Of a stretch of DNA of 64,000 nt, positions 15,501 to 27,500 are shown piece after piece. This stretch comes from Apostichopus parvimensis. Lineage: Eukaryota > Echinodermata > Holothuroidea > Aspidochirotida > Stichopodidae. The notes under the pieces were generated by a model. That model saw only the letters and a program-made list of their open reading frames with translations, did no database searches and had not been told where the DNA came from. Position 1 is the stretch's first letter; every line of letters starts with the position of its first letter. The DNA lies in contig KN884661.1 of NCBI GenBank assembly GCA_000934455.1, positions 95,333 through 159,332 of the forward strand. Reading direction: 5' to 3'. The position numbers were made by a program, and so were the translations under genes.

Positions 15501-18500
15501 TGAGTTATCATGGTTACAAACAAGATTTACACACACACACACACACACACATGTTTGTATTTCATTCCGAGGACCCCATTGTATTTTCCATTGTTCAAAT
15601 CCACGTACCCTTACTTTAACAATACCCCATACAATAGAATTCTTCCGAGGACGTGGTGATTCTTTAGAAATCACAATCTAGGGCCTGAAATTCTTTTGTT
15701 CAAGTCCTCGGTCAGATAGAAAAACAAACGCACACACGCACACACCCATATTTGTATTACATTCAGACCGAGGACCCCATTGTATTTTCCATTGTTTAAA
15801 TCCACGTACCCTAACCTTAACAATACCCCATACAATAGAATTCTTCCGAGGACGTGGTGATTCTTTAGAAATCACAACCGAGGACCAGAAATTCTTTTGT
15901 TCAAGTCCTCGGTCAGAATACAAAACAAACGCACTCACACACACAAGCCATAAGGCAAAACGTACTTGCCTGCCAATGGCAAAGAACCCAAAATCTTTTT
16001 ATAATTACATTTGGAAACATCAATAGGCAGAAGTTTCAAATAAGAATTTTTCATCACTTTCACAGACTAATCTTCAAACTTCGAGAATATTCAAGAACCA
16101 AGAAAGAGGTTTTTCGTTTTCCCTACTTTTTCCCAACCAACCTGCTTTCCAGACTGCTTGAAAACCATCAGTATTTCTATGACACCAGGGTAATGTACCA
16201 CATATATGCATGTGGGGAAAGAGCTACATGTTTTACAATGTAGATTTGATGGTGATCTCATTTCAAAGATGTGTTTTTGGCTAGCAAGAAAACTAACCTT
16301 GTACATTGCAAATTGCAGGAATTGGATTATAGTTACTGATTTGTGATGTCAAGTGACACATGTTTTACTCTTTACTTTCCTTTTACAATCTGTTTACTTA
16401 CATAATTAAATGAAATGTTTCATTCATGAGACTATTAGAATGCGCTCGGTTTTCCCAACTTGTGTAAGAGATTGTTCAATGGGAACGGGTACCAGGCTAC
16501 CGTCCGAAAAAGTTATTCCCTGGTCCAAGCCTTTACTACCTGGTCAGGAAATATGTGGAAACCACTGACATTGTTCTCCACTTTCAGTTTCACTTTTAAT
16601 TTGCATTAATGAAAGGGAGGATAAAAATATGCTCTTCCGTAATTACATCATTTGGTGATATTACCTTTTACCTTGATTTGTTTAAGTGTAGAATTTGGTG
16701 AAAATTTGCACTGATTAGCCTTAGCAAGGTCATTGCATACTTGCATAATTTCAATGCAACAAAATTGACCTTTGTACACTTGCACAGCTCATAAAGTTGA
16801 CCAACCAGAATCAATTTTCTTGGACCGGTCCCACAAAAGTTGAACAGAATGTTTCTATAATCAAAAACATGTGATTGGTCCATCATCACACATCGGACAT
16901 CACTACCTGTATTTAACAATATTGGGTTGATTGATGTAGTTTTAAGGACTTTCCAACTAATCTATAAATAGGCGTGACCTCCTGGAACTCTAGCATTAGT
17001 GCACAGCAATGAAAGAACATTTTGGATAAGACTAGTACAAGTATGATATTGCCCGTGTCGTATAAGTGCCGAAAGTTGCTTCTAAGAAAGTCATTTTTTG
17101 CAAAATATAAATAATTGTATCCCATTGCTTAATTTGATCAATTTATGCAAATATACCCCAACGAATGCTTCAAGAAAATCTTTCAATCACGCAAACCACA
17201 TTGTCACAAGAAACTTTTTCAATGGGGCATTGCACTGTTTGGCTCGAATGGCCGTACACACTTGGAAGTTACAAAACTTTTTCATAGGCCATTCAAAACC
17301 ATCATTGGGGGAAAACATTGCATGTGTTGATTAAAAAGTAATTTTAACATGTAAGTAGTAAATATAAATATGCAGTCTTGCCATATAAATTAGTTCATGG
17401 GTTGTTTACAGTTTTACCATATAAGTGACTGACAGCCTGCATAGCCTATATATGTAGTAACTTTAGGCTTATGTATGCTATTATTGTATAGGTTGATTGC
17501 ATAATGAACAGGTACCCAGGCGACCAACCAAAATAGGCAATTGAGTACTAGGGAGAAAATTGTTGGACTGTTTCCATCACTAAGAGGTTAACAGCATATT
17601 TTTTTAAACAGACAACTTTGAATATCAGAATATTCTAAGTTAATAGTTTACCTTTCTCAATGTGATCCCTAATATCTTCTCTTCCATACTGTCCAAGAAG
17701 AATGAGAAAACTCTGCAGATGAGCATGATGCCCTTCATGTATATCTTTCCACCAACTCTGCAGCACAGATTCTAACCTGAAGAAGTCCTTCTGCTCCATT
17801 TTTGTACTTGCTCTCCATTTATCCGTCAACTCCAGTTCAGAGATCAATCCATGACAGAGTTTGCTATCAGCAACTATAGCTTGAACTTCATACCCAGAAA
17901 ATGGATACGGTGGTGGTTCTAGGAATGAATAAATAATATATGCATGCAGTTACTTCATAGGACAAACAAGAAAAGACTCACAGATACTTAGCAATATACA
18001 ATACCATTTGCATGACTTAAAGCAAACTTCTCATGTAGTGTTAGACTGTGGCCTAAAAGTACTTGCATGTAGATTTAGATGTGGCTTCACTCAATCTATC
18101 CCATAGGAATTGTACTATTTTTATTTTATCTGGCCATACATACTCATGGAGTGCACAAGTTTAATAACTTCATAAAACATGTGGGAAGTTACATCATGTG
18201 AAAAGAAATGTGGAACTGATGTGAGCCTTAAATTAAAATTCAAACAACTACTTACATATGGAAGCAAAATTTGTTGCTACTGTTGCTAACTTCTCATTCA
18301 GAACTCAACAAAAGCATAATAACCTCATGAACACCTCAATAGACTTCTAACTACTTTTCTCTAAGTTAAGCTGAGTATTTGTCAACACAGCAGAACCAAT
18401 AAAGTATGGTGATTATAAAAAGACAATTCATTCTTTTTATACCAAGAGAAATTACAACCATCCACATGGCTTAACAGAGTGACTTATTAATTTGGGAAGC

Positions 18501-21500
18501 AATTGTCAATCTACACTGATCTTCTGAAGTCAATAATGGATCTCCTTCAGTTATTGACACATGATTTCCAAAAAGGTGTTAGGCTAGCTGACAGAGTTTT
18601 AATTTAGAGTAGCTAGTTCTAGAATCAAGAGTTTAGTGTTACAGCTTTTAGCTGGAAAATGTACCAAAAGTATTTTTAAAAAACATAAAAGGGGCTACAC
18701 TATCTTTTAGAAGTATGCAACAGACAGTTTGTAAGCATCACATATTATATACTAATACAATTACACCTTTTAAATGCATTCATTGATATCTCTGGGATTT
18801 ACCTTTTAAATGGAGTCATAGAAAAAAAAAATTTTAGGGATCTAATTGGACCTATGATATGCAGATTTCTCTCAATCCCTCATTTCCAATCGTGCAAATA
18901 ATCAAAACACAAAAGAATTTTCAAAAAAATTGACAGAATTGTCATCAATGGAGGTCAAATAGCTCAAGACCCTCATCTAATCTGTCAAAAGATTGTAGCT
19001 ATTGACCTAAACAGATAAAGGATGTCAGGAATAGCCAACAAATCAGCTCTCCGTGTGGTGGTTTGTACCTGATTAAACCTTGTAAAAGATCTGAAAGATC
19101 ACATTATTTTAAAATATTGATTAGTTGTTTAATAGGGCATATATAAACAAATGCTACCTTATCAATACTGTTGCATGACAATCATAAAATATATGAATAT
19201 AAGCCTCAATGCAAACAGTCATATTAGGCATTACTAATACTTACCTGTTCTTAACTTTACGTTGGTAATTCTGGTGGGCCACACTTTTTTTGTATCACTA
19301 GTACACCTCTCTTCCTCCCTGATGTTAGTTCCTGAGGGTATTCTGTGATCAGACCCTGATGGCATGGAAGGCATCTCTACTGATTCTGGTTTATGCTGAT
19401 TTGATTTTCTGCCTTTCTGATGCCATACCTTAAATCCTTCAGCCTTTTCACACTGACCATCATCTGCTAACTGATGTTTTGTCTCTGATACTGCCTTTTG
19501 AGCACTACCTGGATAGGACTTCCGATAACTATTTCCTATAACAATAGTAGATAAAACAATATTATTGTGGATTCATACAAAGCACATAAAACTACTTGAA
19601 TTGGCTTGATGAAAATATGGTTTTGTTGTAAATGAAATATGTGCAAAATATATGAAAATCTCCCTTTCCAAAATTACAATAAAACTATTACACAGAAACA
19701 ACACAAACTATGAATGTTTCATAACCTCAAATTTGTCAAACTCATGAAGTGGGCAATGAAATTTAGGTGGCTTCACCGTGACTGCTCATTGTGGAATTCA
19801 AAATGTGAGGTAAGAAAAGGAGGGCAATCCTCCGAGTTTCTTCTCTCATTCCAAATACCACATTCATGAACAATTGTTTATGGGTTGTGTAAAAGAATGT
19901 TTAAAATCCACACCATTCATGAACTCCCTACTGTAGAAAACAGCATACATGTTTTTTATCTTGAGCTCTGCCTTCAGTCACCATTTTAAATTTTGCATTT
20001 GTATAATGCTTATAACGGATGCATTCCTATTCAACACTTGTCCTTGTATTCATAGCAAAAAGTCACTTTTCACTTCATTCAACTTTTGACCTGTTAGTAT
20101 ACAAATGTATCAGTGAGTGAAGCCAAATTCTCAGACAGACACTCGGAAAGTGTGCATCAAATGCTTGATTGAATTGATTAATTTGTGATGAACTTTCAAT
20201 GACATACCATCAGTAACTATTGCAAACAACTTGTGCAGTAGGTTTGCCAGAGAAATATCCAGTGTCCCTTTCTTAAATATTCTGTGCTATTGCCATTCTA
20301 AGTATGAGCCAACTTGGTCTTGAAGAGCATTTGTCATGTTGGCTAAGTATGGCGGGCCATCAGTCTCAAATCGTGGGGAATCGACTTATACCGATTTAAA
20401 TCGACACATACCAATTTCCTTCGACTTATACCAGTTTCCAGCAGCTTAAATTGACTTCTACCGATTTAAATCGACATATACCAGTTTAATTCTACATATC
20501 ATCGATTTAAATCGACGTATACCAGTTAAATTCGACATATCATCGATTTAAATCGACATACAGTATACCAATTTAAATCGATGGTAAGTAAAATAAATCG
20601 GTATATGTCATTTTAATTGACATATACCAGTTTAAATCGATGATATGTCGAATTAAATAGGTAGAAGTCAATTTCCTTAGACTTATACCAGTTTCTAGCA
20701 ACTCAAATTGACATAAACCTATTTAAATTGATTTAGCTCATTAACATATTCCAAATCCCGATTTCGGTGATGATTGACATGTGGAGATACATCACGTGTA
20801 GTCACCTGACAAAGCGGGCGAATAATTAAATAGTTCCAAAATTACCAAGCTAGCAAGCTTGTCAGGTGACTGCACATGATGTATCTTCACATGTCAATCA
20901 TCACCGAAATCGGGACTTGGTATATGTTAATGAGCTAAATCGATGATATGTCGATTTAAATAGGTATATGTCAATTTGAGTTGCTACTGTAGAAACTGGT
21001 ATAAGTCCACGTAAATTGACTTCTACCAATTGAATTCGACATATCATTGATTTAAACTGGTAGATGTCGATTTAAATTGACGTATACCGATTTATTTTAC
21101 ATATCATCGATTTAAATTGGTATATGTCAATTTAAATCGGTATATGTCGATTTAAACTGGTATAAGTCAAATTAAATTGGTATATGTCGATTTAAATTGA
21201 CATATACTGATTTAATTTGACATATCATCGATTTAAACTGGTATATGTCGATTTAAAGTAGAACGATAGTGACAGAAAAAAAATCTCTCCTTTTCATATA
21301 TAATGTAGTTTATATGTTACCAAGCAACATATTTTTTTAATTTTCCAAATAGCACACCGGAAAGTTATAAAAAAGGGAATTAAAACATCTTTTTTTCGTC
21401 TCCGTAATTGATACGAATTTTCAAACACTGCAACGACCTTGAACAGCCCTCAGGTCAGTGAATGACGTCACTGTGATGATCTTTTCTGTTGTGCACTGTT

Positions 21501-24500
21501 CAGTACGGAGCTGTGCGTGCATTTCGTGTCAGCATAACTGTTATTTTCCGGCGTAATGTTCAAGACATAAATAGATAATGAATACCATGGTGTTTCTTGA
21601 TTACTTCATCACGTGTTTACAAGTTTTTTTTACGAAATTTGCGACGATTTCGCAACGATTTCCCAATATCTGAAGAGGTAACTCGCAAGCTGACCCAACG
21701 TAACGTAAATCACAAGATCACGTTGTTGGCGGGTTTTATACAGAGTGCTGTATGAATGTGCTCACTTACATGTCAAACTGGCACAATAATAATAGTGATG
21801 ATAGTCTCAAACGTAGATTAGTATAACATCCGAAAGAAAATCCAAAGTTCTAAACAAAGTAGAATCACTTGTATGCACTAGGCCTATACTGTAAAACATA
21901 AACGTTCCTTGTTCCGTACGTCATTAAATCCAACAGAAAGGTTCCATTGAGCTTGAAATACAACCNNNNNNNNNNNNNNNNNNNNNNNNNNNNNNNNNNN
22001 NNNNNNNNNNNNNNNNNNNNNNNNNNNNNNNNNNNNNNNNNNNNNNNNNNNNNNNNNNNNNNNNNNNNNNNNNNNNNNNNNNNNNNNNNNNNNNNNNNNN
22101 NNNNNNNNNNNNNNNNNNNNNNNNNNNNNNNNNNNNNNNNNNNNNNNNNNNNNNNNNNNNNNNNNNNNNNNNNNNNNNNNNNNNNNNNNNNNNNNNNNNN
22201 NNNNNNNNNNNNNNNNNNNNNNNNNNNNNNNNNNNNNNNNNNNNNNNNNNNNNNNNNNNNNNNNNNNNNNNNNNNNNNNNNNNNNNNNNNNNNNNNNNNN
22301 NNNNNNNNNNNNNNNNNNNNNNNNNNNNNNNNNNNNNNNNNNNNNNNNNNNNNNNNNNNNNNNNNNNNNNNNNNNNNNNNNNNNNNNNNNNNNNNNNNNN
22401 NNNNNNNNNNNNNNNNNNNNNNNNNNNNNNNNNNNNNNNNNNNNNNNNNNNNNNNNNNNNNNNNNNNNAATTGGGCCCGAGATGGCTCTATGACCGATTT
22501 TTCCGTAATTTACATTGGGGCAGTCGGCTTCACTAAAACGACAAATAAAGCAGGAACAATAACACCTAATTAAAATTAGACCGTTAAATGTCTCACGCAG
22601 TGTATCAAATCTCCTCTCTTCCCTTTCAATGTAGTTAAAAAAGTTAAAAAAATGTAGTTTAAGTTAAAAAATCGACGAGGGGCTATTGTCCCATTTCCGA
22701 CTTAGGCCCATATTTATTACAGCGTTAGTGCTGACTGTATCGCATGAGTTTCAAATATTTAGGGTCCCAATCATCTTCTGTGAAGTGGGCAGAACAAACT
22801 TTCACATTCTTGCCATGAGAAACTCCTGGTGCGATGAAGTCTTTCCTGGTTCTCCTCACAAATCGTATCCAGAGTTTCCGATATCTCTCACTACTTTTTC
22901 CGCTTGGAAAATTGAAAAAACTTATTGTAGAGTCCACATTCGTTCTGTTGCATCCCCCTACAACGCAATTTCTTGGCATTTTGCTAGTGGTTTAGGTTGT
23001 TTGTCGAGTCCAATATAGAGTAGGTTGCAACTAAACTTACACACTCAGTGCACACAGCTGAAGTACACTACGCCGAGCTCACTTTGTTATCATCATAATG
23101 ACGTCACAGGTCACTGTAGATCACGTGATCATCATATCGCTTTTCGCGAGAAAGCCCAATTTTTGTTTAAAAAATCAACGAGTTTAAGAATTTTTTTCAG
23201 CCTTTCCCAACATGGGATTGACTTGAATTTTCACATGTGTAAAACGGAAACCAACTTGAATACTCTTGAATAAATTCGTGTTTTTTCGTCAATGCTGAAA
23301 ATCACTATCGTTCCTCTTTAAATTGACATACACCGATTTATTTTACTTATCATCCATTTAAATTGGTATATATGTCGATTTAAATCGATGATTTGTTGAA
23401 TTAAACTGGTATATGTCGATTTCAATCGATGATATGTAGAATTAAACTGGTATATGTCGATTTAAATCGGTAGAAGTCAATTTAAGCTGCTGGAAACTGG
23501 TATAAGTCGAAGGAAATTGGTATGTGTCAATTTAAATCGGTATATGTCGATTCCCCACGATTTGAGACTGATGGCCCGCTATAGGCTAAGTACGCTTACT
23601 TTGTCATGGGAGCAACACCAGAGCAGTGCTGACACCTTTTACAAGTTAGTCAGGCAGAGACATCAATGGATAGCAGCAGTTTAACATAAAACACCTGTTG
23701 ATTTTTTTCAATAAGGTGAACATTGCAATGATGTGCTGTATGACATATTTATTTGTAAAAGAATTCATACAAGTTTCATGATTCCAAAATTTTTGGACAT
23801 GTTCTTAATCTTAGAGCAATGTCCCATAATTCTGCATAATTTAAGCAATTTATAATTACCTTGAATTATTTATGTCACTGCAGTGCAGCTACAATAGTGA
23901 GAAGGCAAAACATACAATTGTTTGCCTGATGGTATGTGTATGATTTTTTTAGAGGTTAGTATTTCTTTAATTAACTATTGCATGTTTAATATATGGTTAC
24001 TGGAGTGTGGTATCTTTCTAACCTGTGCTCAAAGGTTGGTTGGTGAGATAGGTCTCAGAAGAAGTACCTCCAATCTGCTTCTTGTTTGATGGCCCAGAAG
24101 ATGAAGATGGGAGAGGGTTATCAAGCAAGATTTCTACATTATTTCTATCAACCCATGCTGTCTGCTTGGTGTAGTTTGTGAACACTCTCTTGCCATTCGA
24201 AACACCACGCCATGGTGTGAGTACTCGTCCTTCTGCACTATCCTACAACAAAAGATCAATGAATGTTAACAGTGATATTAGATGAGAGAGGGAGGGAGTA
24301 ATGGTGCATAAAACATGTAGTCCAGTATACAGTTTATTAAATGTGCAGTTATGTGAATTAAAAGGTATGAAAACCTGACAAATCCATGTGTCCACTTAGC
24401 ATTGTGGTTAGACAAAGGCATTGTTATTGTCTGAAATTTTCATTCCCATGAACTCTGCAAATGGAACAAAATTCAAGTACTGCCAATCAAACTGGTCGAT

Positions 24501-27500
24501 TTTTCATGTTATTGGGGACATGGAATCGTGAAAATTTGAAGATTATACTTATGTTAGGAACCTTGACCACTTTTGCATATAGTCATAGTTTTACAGTATG
24601 ATTAAATGTTGAAAATTTTGTCTAAGTTGTCAGTTCAATGGAATCATGGGGGCTTACAGAGACTTGATACTGCCGGTAAAGTACTGCTGTCACTGTCTTC
24701 ACTACAATTATTATCGCCTAGCAGAAGAATGATTACTTTGTTGCAACACAGTAACCAGTGGCATCACCAAGAGTAATGGGCATGGGAGATATTTGTTCAC
24801 AATCATGATGCTTTCACCCTCCCCAATGGACTGTGGTAAAACAAAACTGAAAAACTCTCCCATATGTATAAATTTCTTTTATTTGCGTATTTATCAGGCA
24901 AAAAATAATACTTAACTCCCCTAGCCCCCTAAATTTTCCTCACTTGCTGTCCCTCCCCCCCCCCCCCCCCACCTTGGAATTTGTGCTGCTACTGACAGTA
25001 TATTAATTTTTAATAAAATGAAGTCTTTGCCTAACTTTGTCAAACTGTAGCCATAATTAGAATAGCTCATACATTCAGTGCAGTGTACTGTGAAGAAATT
25101 GTCACCAGAAGAATTGTGTCAAACTTTGACCCATGACAATGTTCCATATTTTGAAATGAAAGGAGTGACTTACAAGCATATGTGAATACGATCTGGTTGT
25201 CGTACAGTTCAGGGTAATGAATGTAAAAATGTGATTTTTAGACCAGCACAGAAGATCAGAAAAATCCAAAGTGTGTGATCAGCGGGTTTGCTTAAATAGT
25301 TTGAAAAACTAATATTGAGCATTTCACTAAACACCCTATCCTCCATTTTTGCTCCTGCAGAGCCATTTCTCAGTATATTTTCTTGATGAACACATTTTGC
25401 TTTACAAATTAAAATATGATAGTAGCAAACAACAAATTGCATTCAAAAGTGCTTTTCATCCATGTGTTAGTGTTACAACAATAAAAAGGATACCCTCCAA
25501 CAGACAGGATTATCTCCATTATTTAGCTGCAGAGTCACTGGACAGTAATTTTGAATGTGCGATTCTGCTCTAAAATGATCAGTAAACCCAACCATCACTG
25601 AGGCCTTTGTGCTTTGTTTCTCTCAATTGGAAGATATCTATATTTATTTTATCTTCTTTGTACAGAAACATTAAATCTACAATATCTCATCATAAAAGAA
25701 ACAAGGTTTATCTAGCTGTTCAATTAAAGAATCTGTAGTAATTGGCAAATGATGATGATTATTATTATTATTAACTTTTGACAGAAGGGTAAAACTCGGT
25801 TAGCATGATCGAGTGCTAATCTCCCCCGAGGCCCTTAAAAGTAAAACGGGTATAAATAATTAGCAAAAACTTAAGAAATAAAGAACAACAGGGTTAAAAG
25901 ATGGAGGAAAAAGTAGATGATGGCTGGGTTTAATTCTTAACTTTTTGTGGGGATTCTACTTACTGTCTCCATTCTACTTTTATCACCTCCCCACCTATAC
26001 CTAAGCTACATGACAGGAAACATTTTAGCACTGCGCCCCCTATATCCTACATACTGGCACAGCCCACTTTCTCCTCATAAAGCTACCTTGCTGAAAGCTC
26101 AAAACGAAGGGGTGGGCCAGAAACAAGATTACCAGATTACCTTAGCGATTCCTTGCCTTACAAGTTGAAGTTATATATGATTGACGGAGCAGCTAAAGAA
26201 AATGTGTCCTAAAGTCAAGTGGCAGAACATCAGAAAAGAATTCCAGATAACTTGACCATTGCAAATTAGGTTTAATCCTACTGCAAGAAGATGACAGATA
26301 ACAGTCATTGGTGGAAAACCTTTTCTGCCTCTTAAAAGAGCAAAATTCAAATTCTGTGACAGTTAGTGACACAGAAAAGCCATTCATCAAAAAAGGGGTG
26401 CTCAAAGTTAGACAATGATGTGAGGGTCATTTTAGAGGAAAGTGTTGAATCTGTCATGTTTCCTTTGATTTCATTTGGCACTTTAGACTGAATGCTCCCA
26501 GGCTTCCAGCTTTTATGAGTGATGAATGTTTCTCCTGAAATATAGAACTGGGATTTGCAGTACGTTTCAGAAATGGTGACCAATATGATCAATTTTTCAA
26601 GTAACCCCAAATGTGAAGTGTAACAGCTTTCTTGCTGATGTAAAATATGAAATTGCCAAAGAATACAGCATTCCCAACTCCTCCTCAACATAGGTTGACA
26701 AGAAAACCATTGTGACCCATGCAACTTTGTGGAGGAAGGTATTACATCTGTCAGAACTTGTTTTACCTAATGCAGGTAAAAGTACACATTTATGTGACAA
26801 CAATCATCTAACTACAAGTTGCACTAATTATGTAGGGTAAATTATGTTACTTTCCATTTTTACCACTAACTACCTCAAATGACTTTTCACCACAGCATAA
26901 TCAAAAAGCTTCTTGTGTACTCAATAATTTAATTCCTATAAATTGCAGCTTTCCATTTTGAGCTTGAGAGCTTACAAAGTTTTCAGTTTGTATTGGTTAA
27001 AAGTCTTCCCTATGCAAATGCTAATGTTCTTATATAATTTTTTGCTTTGATGTGTAGTTAAGTTCCTGCTGTGTTGTCAAACAAAGAAAGATTCACTGTA
27101 AGATGAGTTGTCAACTAGCATTACCAATTGTAGCACGACCAAAACACTGTCTATGGTCCCTTGTGTCCCAATCACATGCAGTGATTTCAGGAATGGAGGT
27201 GTAAAGTAAAATGTCTAAAGCAGGTGAGTGTTGGGGATATTTACTTCACTGCTCTCTTTCCAATCTCAATACTTCTGCACTTTGTGACATGGTAGTTCAA
27301 AGGATGGTACAGTACCTACTCATTCAGCCTAGCATCCTATTAAACAAAAGTCACCTCAGATGCTGCACTTTGTCTTTCAAAAATATGTGCATATGTAACA
27401 GGAGTCGTACCATCTTTCGATGCTTCTGTCGTCATTATATCCTCCATTCAGACAATGGCAAACATCATGCAAGTCTATACATCACATGTGCATTATAAGC

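Larger units (their letters stand above)
20350..23583 (-). mobile_element. THAP-encoding DNA transposon with palindromic subterminal arrays
   Basis: The terminal inverted repeats read TGGCGGGCCATCAGTC at the left and the inverse of TAGCGGGCCATCAGTC at the right, and the identity continues through AAATCGTGGGGAATCGAC. The flanks carry the direct repeat GGCTAAG(TA) (20341-20349 and 23584-23592), probably a 7-9 bp target duplication. Inside each end are tens of degenerate copies of a unit near ATATACCGATTTAAATCGAC. The only recognisable coding part is a THAP domain on the minus strand. Most of the interior is lost in a 503-base gap, so completeness is unknown. THAP plus such ends suggests a P-element or related superfamily; the class is not proven. 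Confidence 0.8.
19536..24022. other. intron 4, containing a whole DNA transposon
   Basis: Dominated by the THAP-encoding transposon at 20350-23583 and the N gap inside it. Flanking parts are AT-rich with no recognisable content. Confidence 0.7.

Noticed and set aside
21947-22573. Open frame across the first N run
   Set aside because: Same reason: the undetermined bases create it.
26347-26803. Overlapping minus-strand open frames in intron 3
   Set aside because: No family is recognisable, the frames overlap each other, and the CYLD-like exon series needs nothing here.
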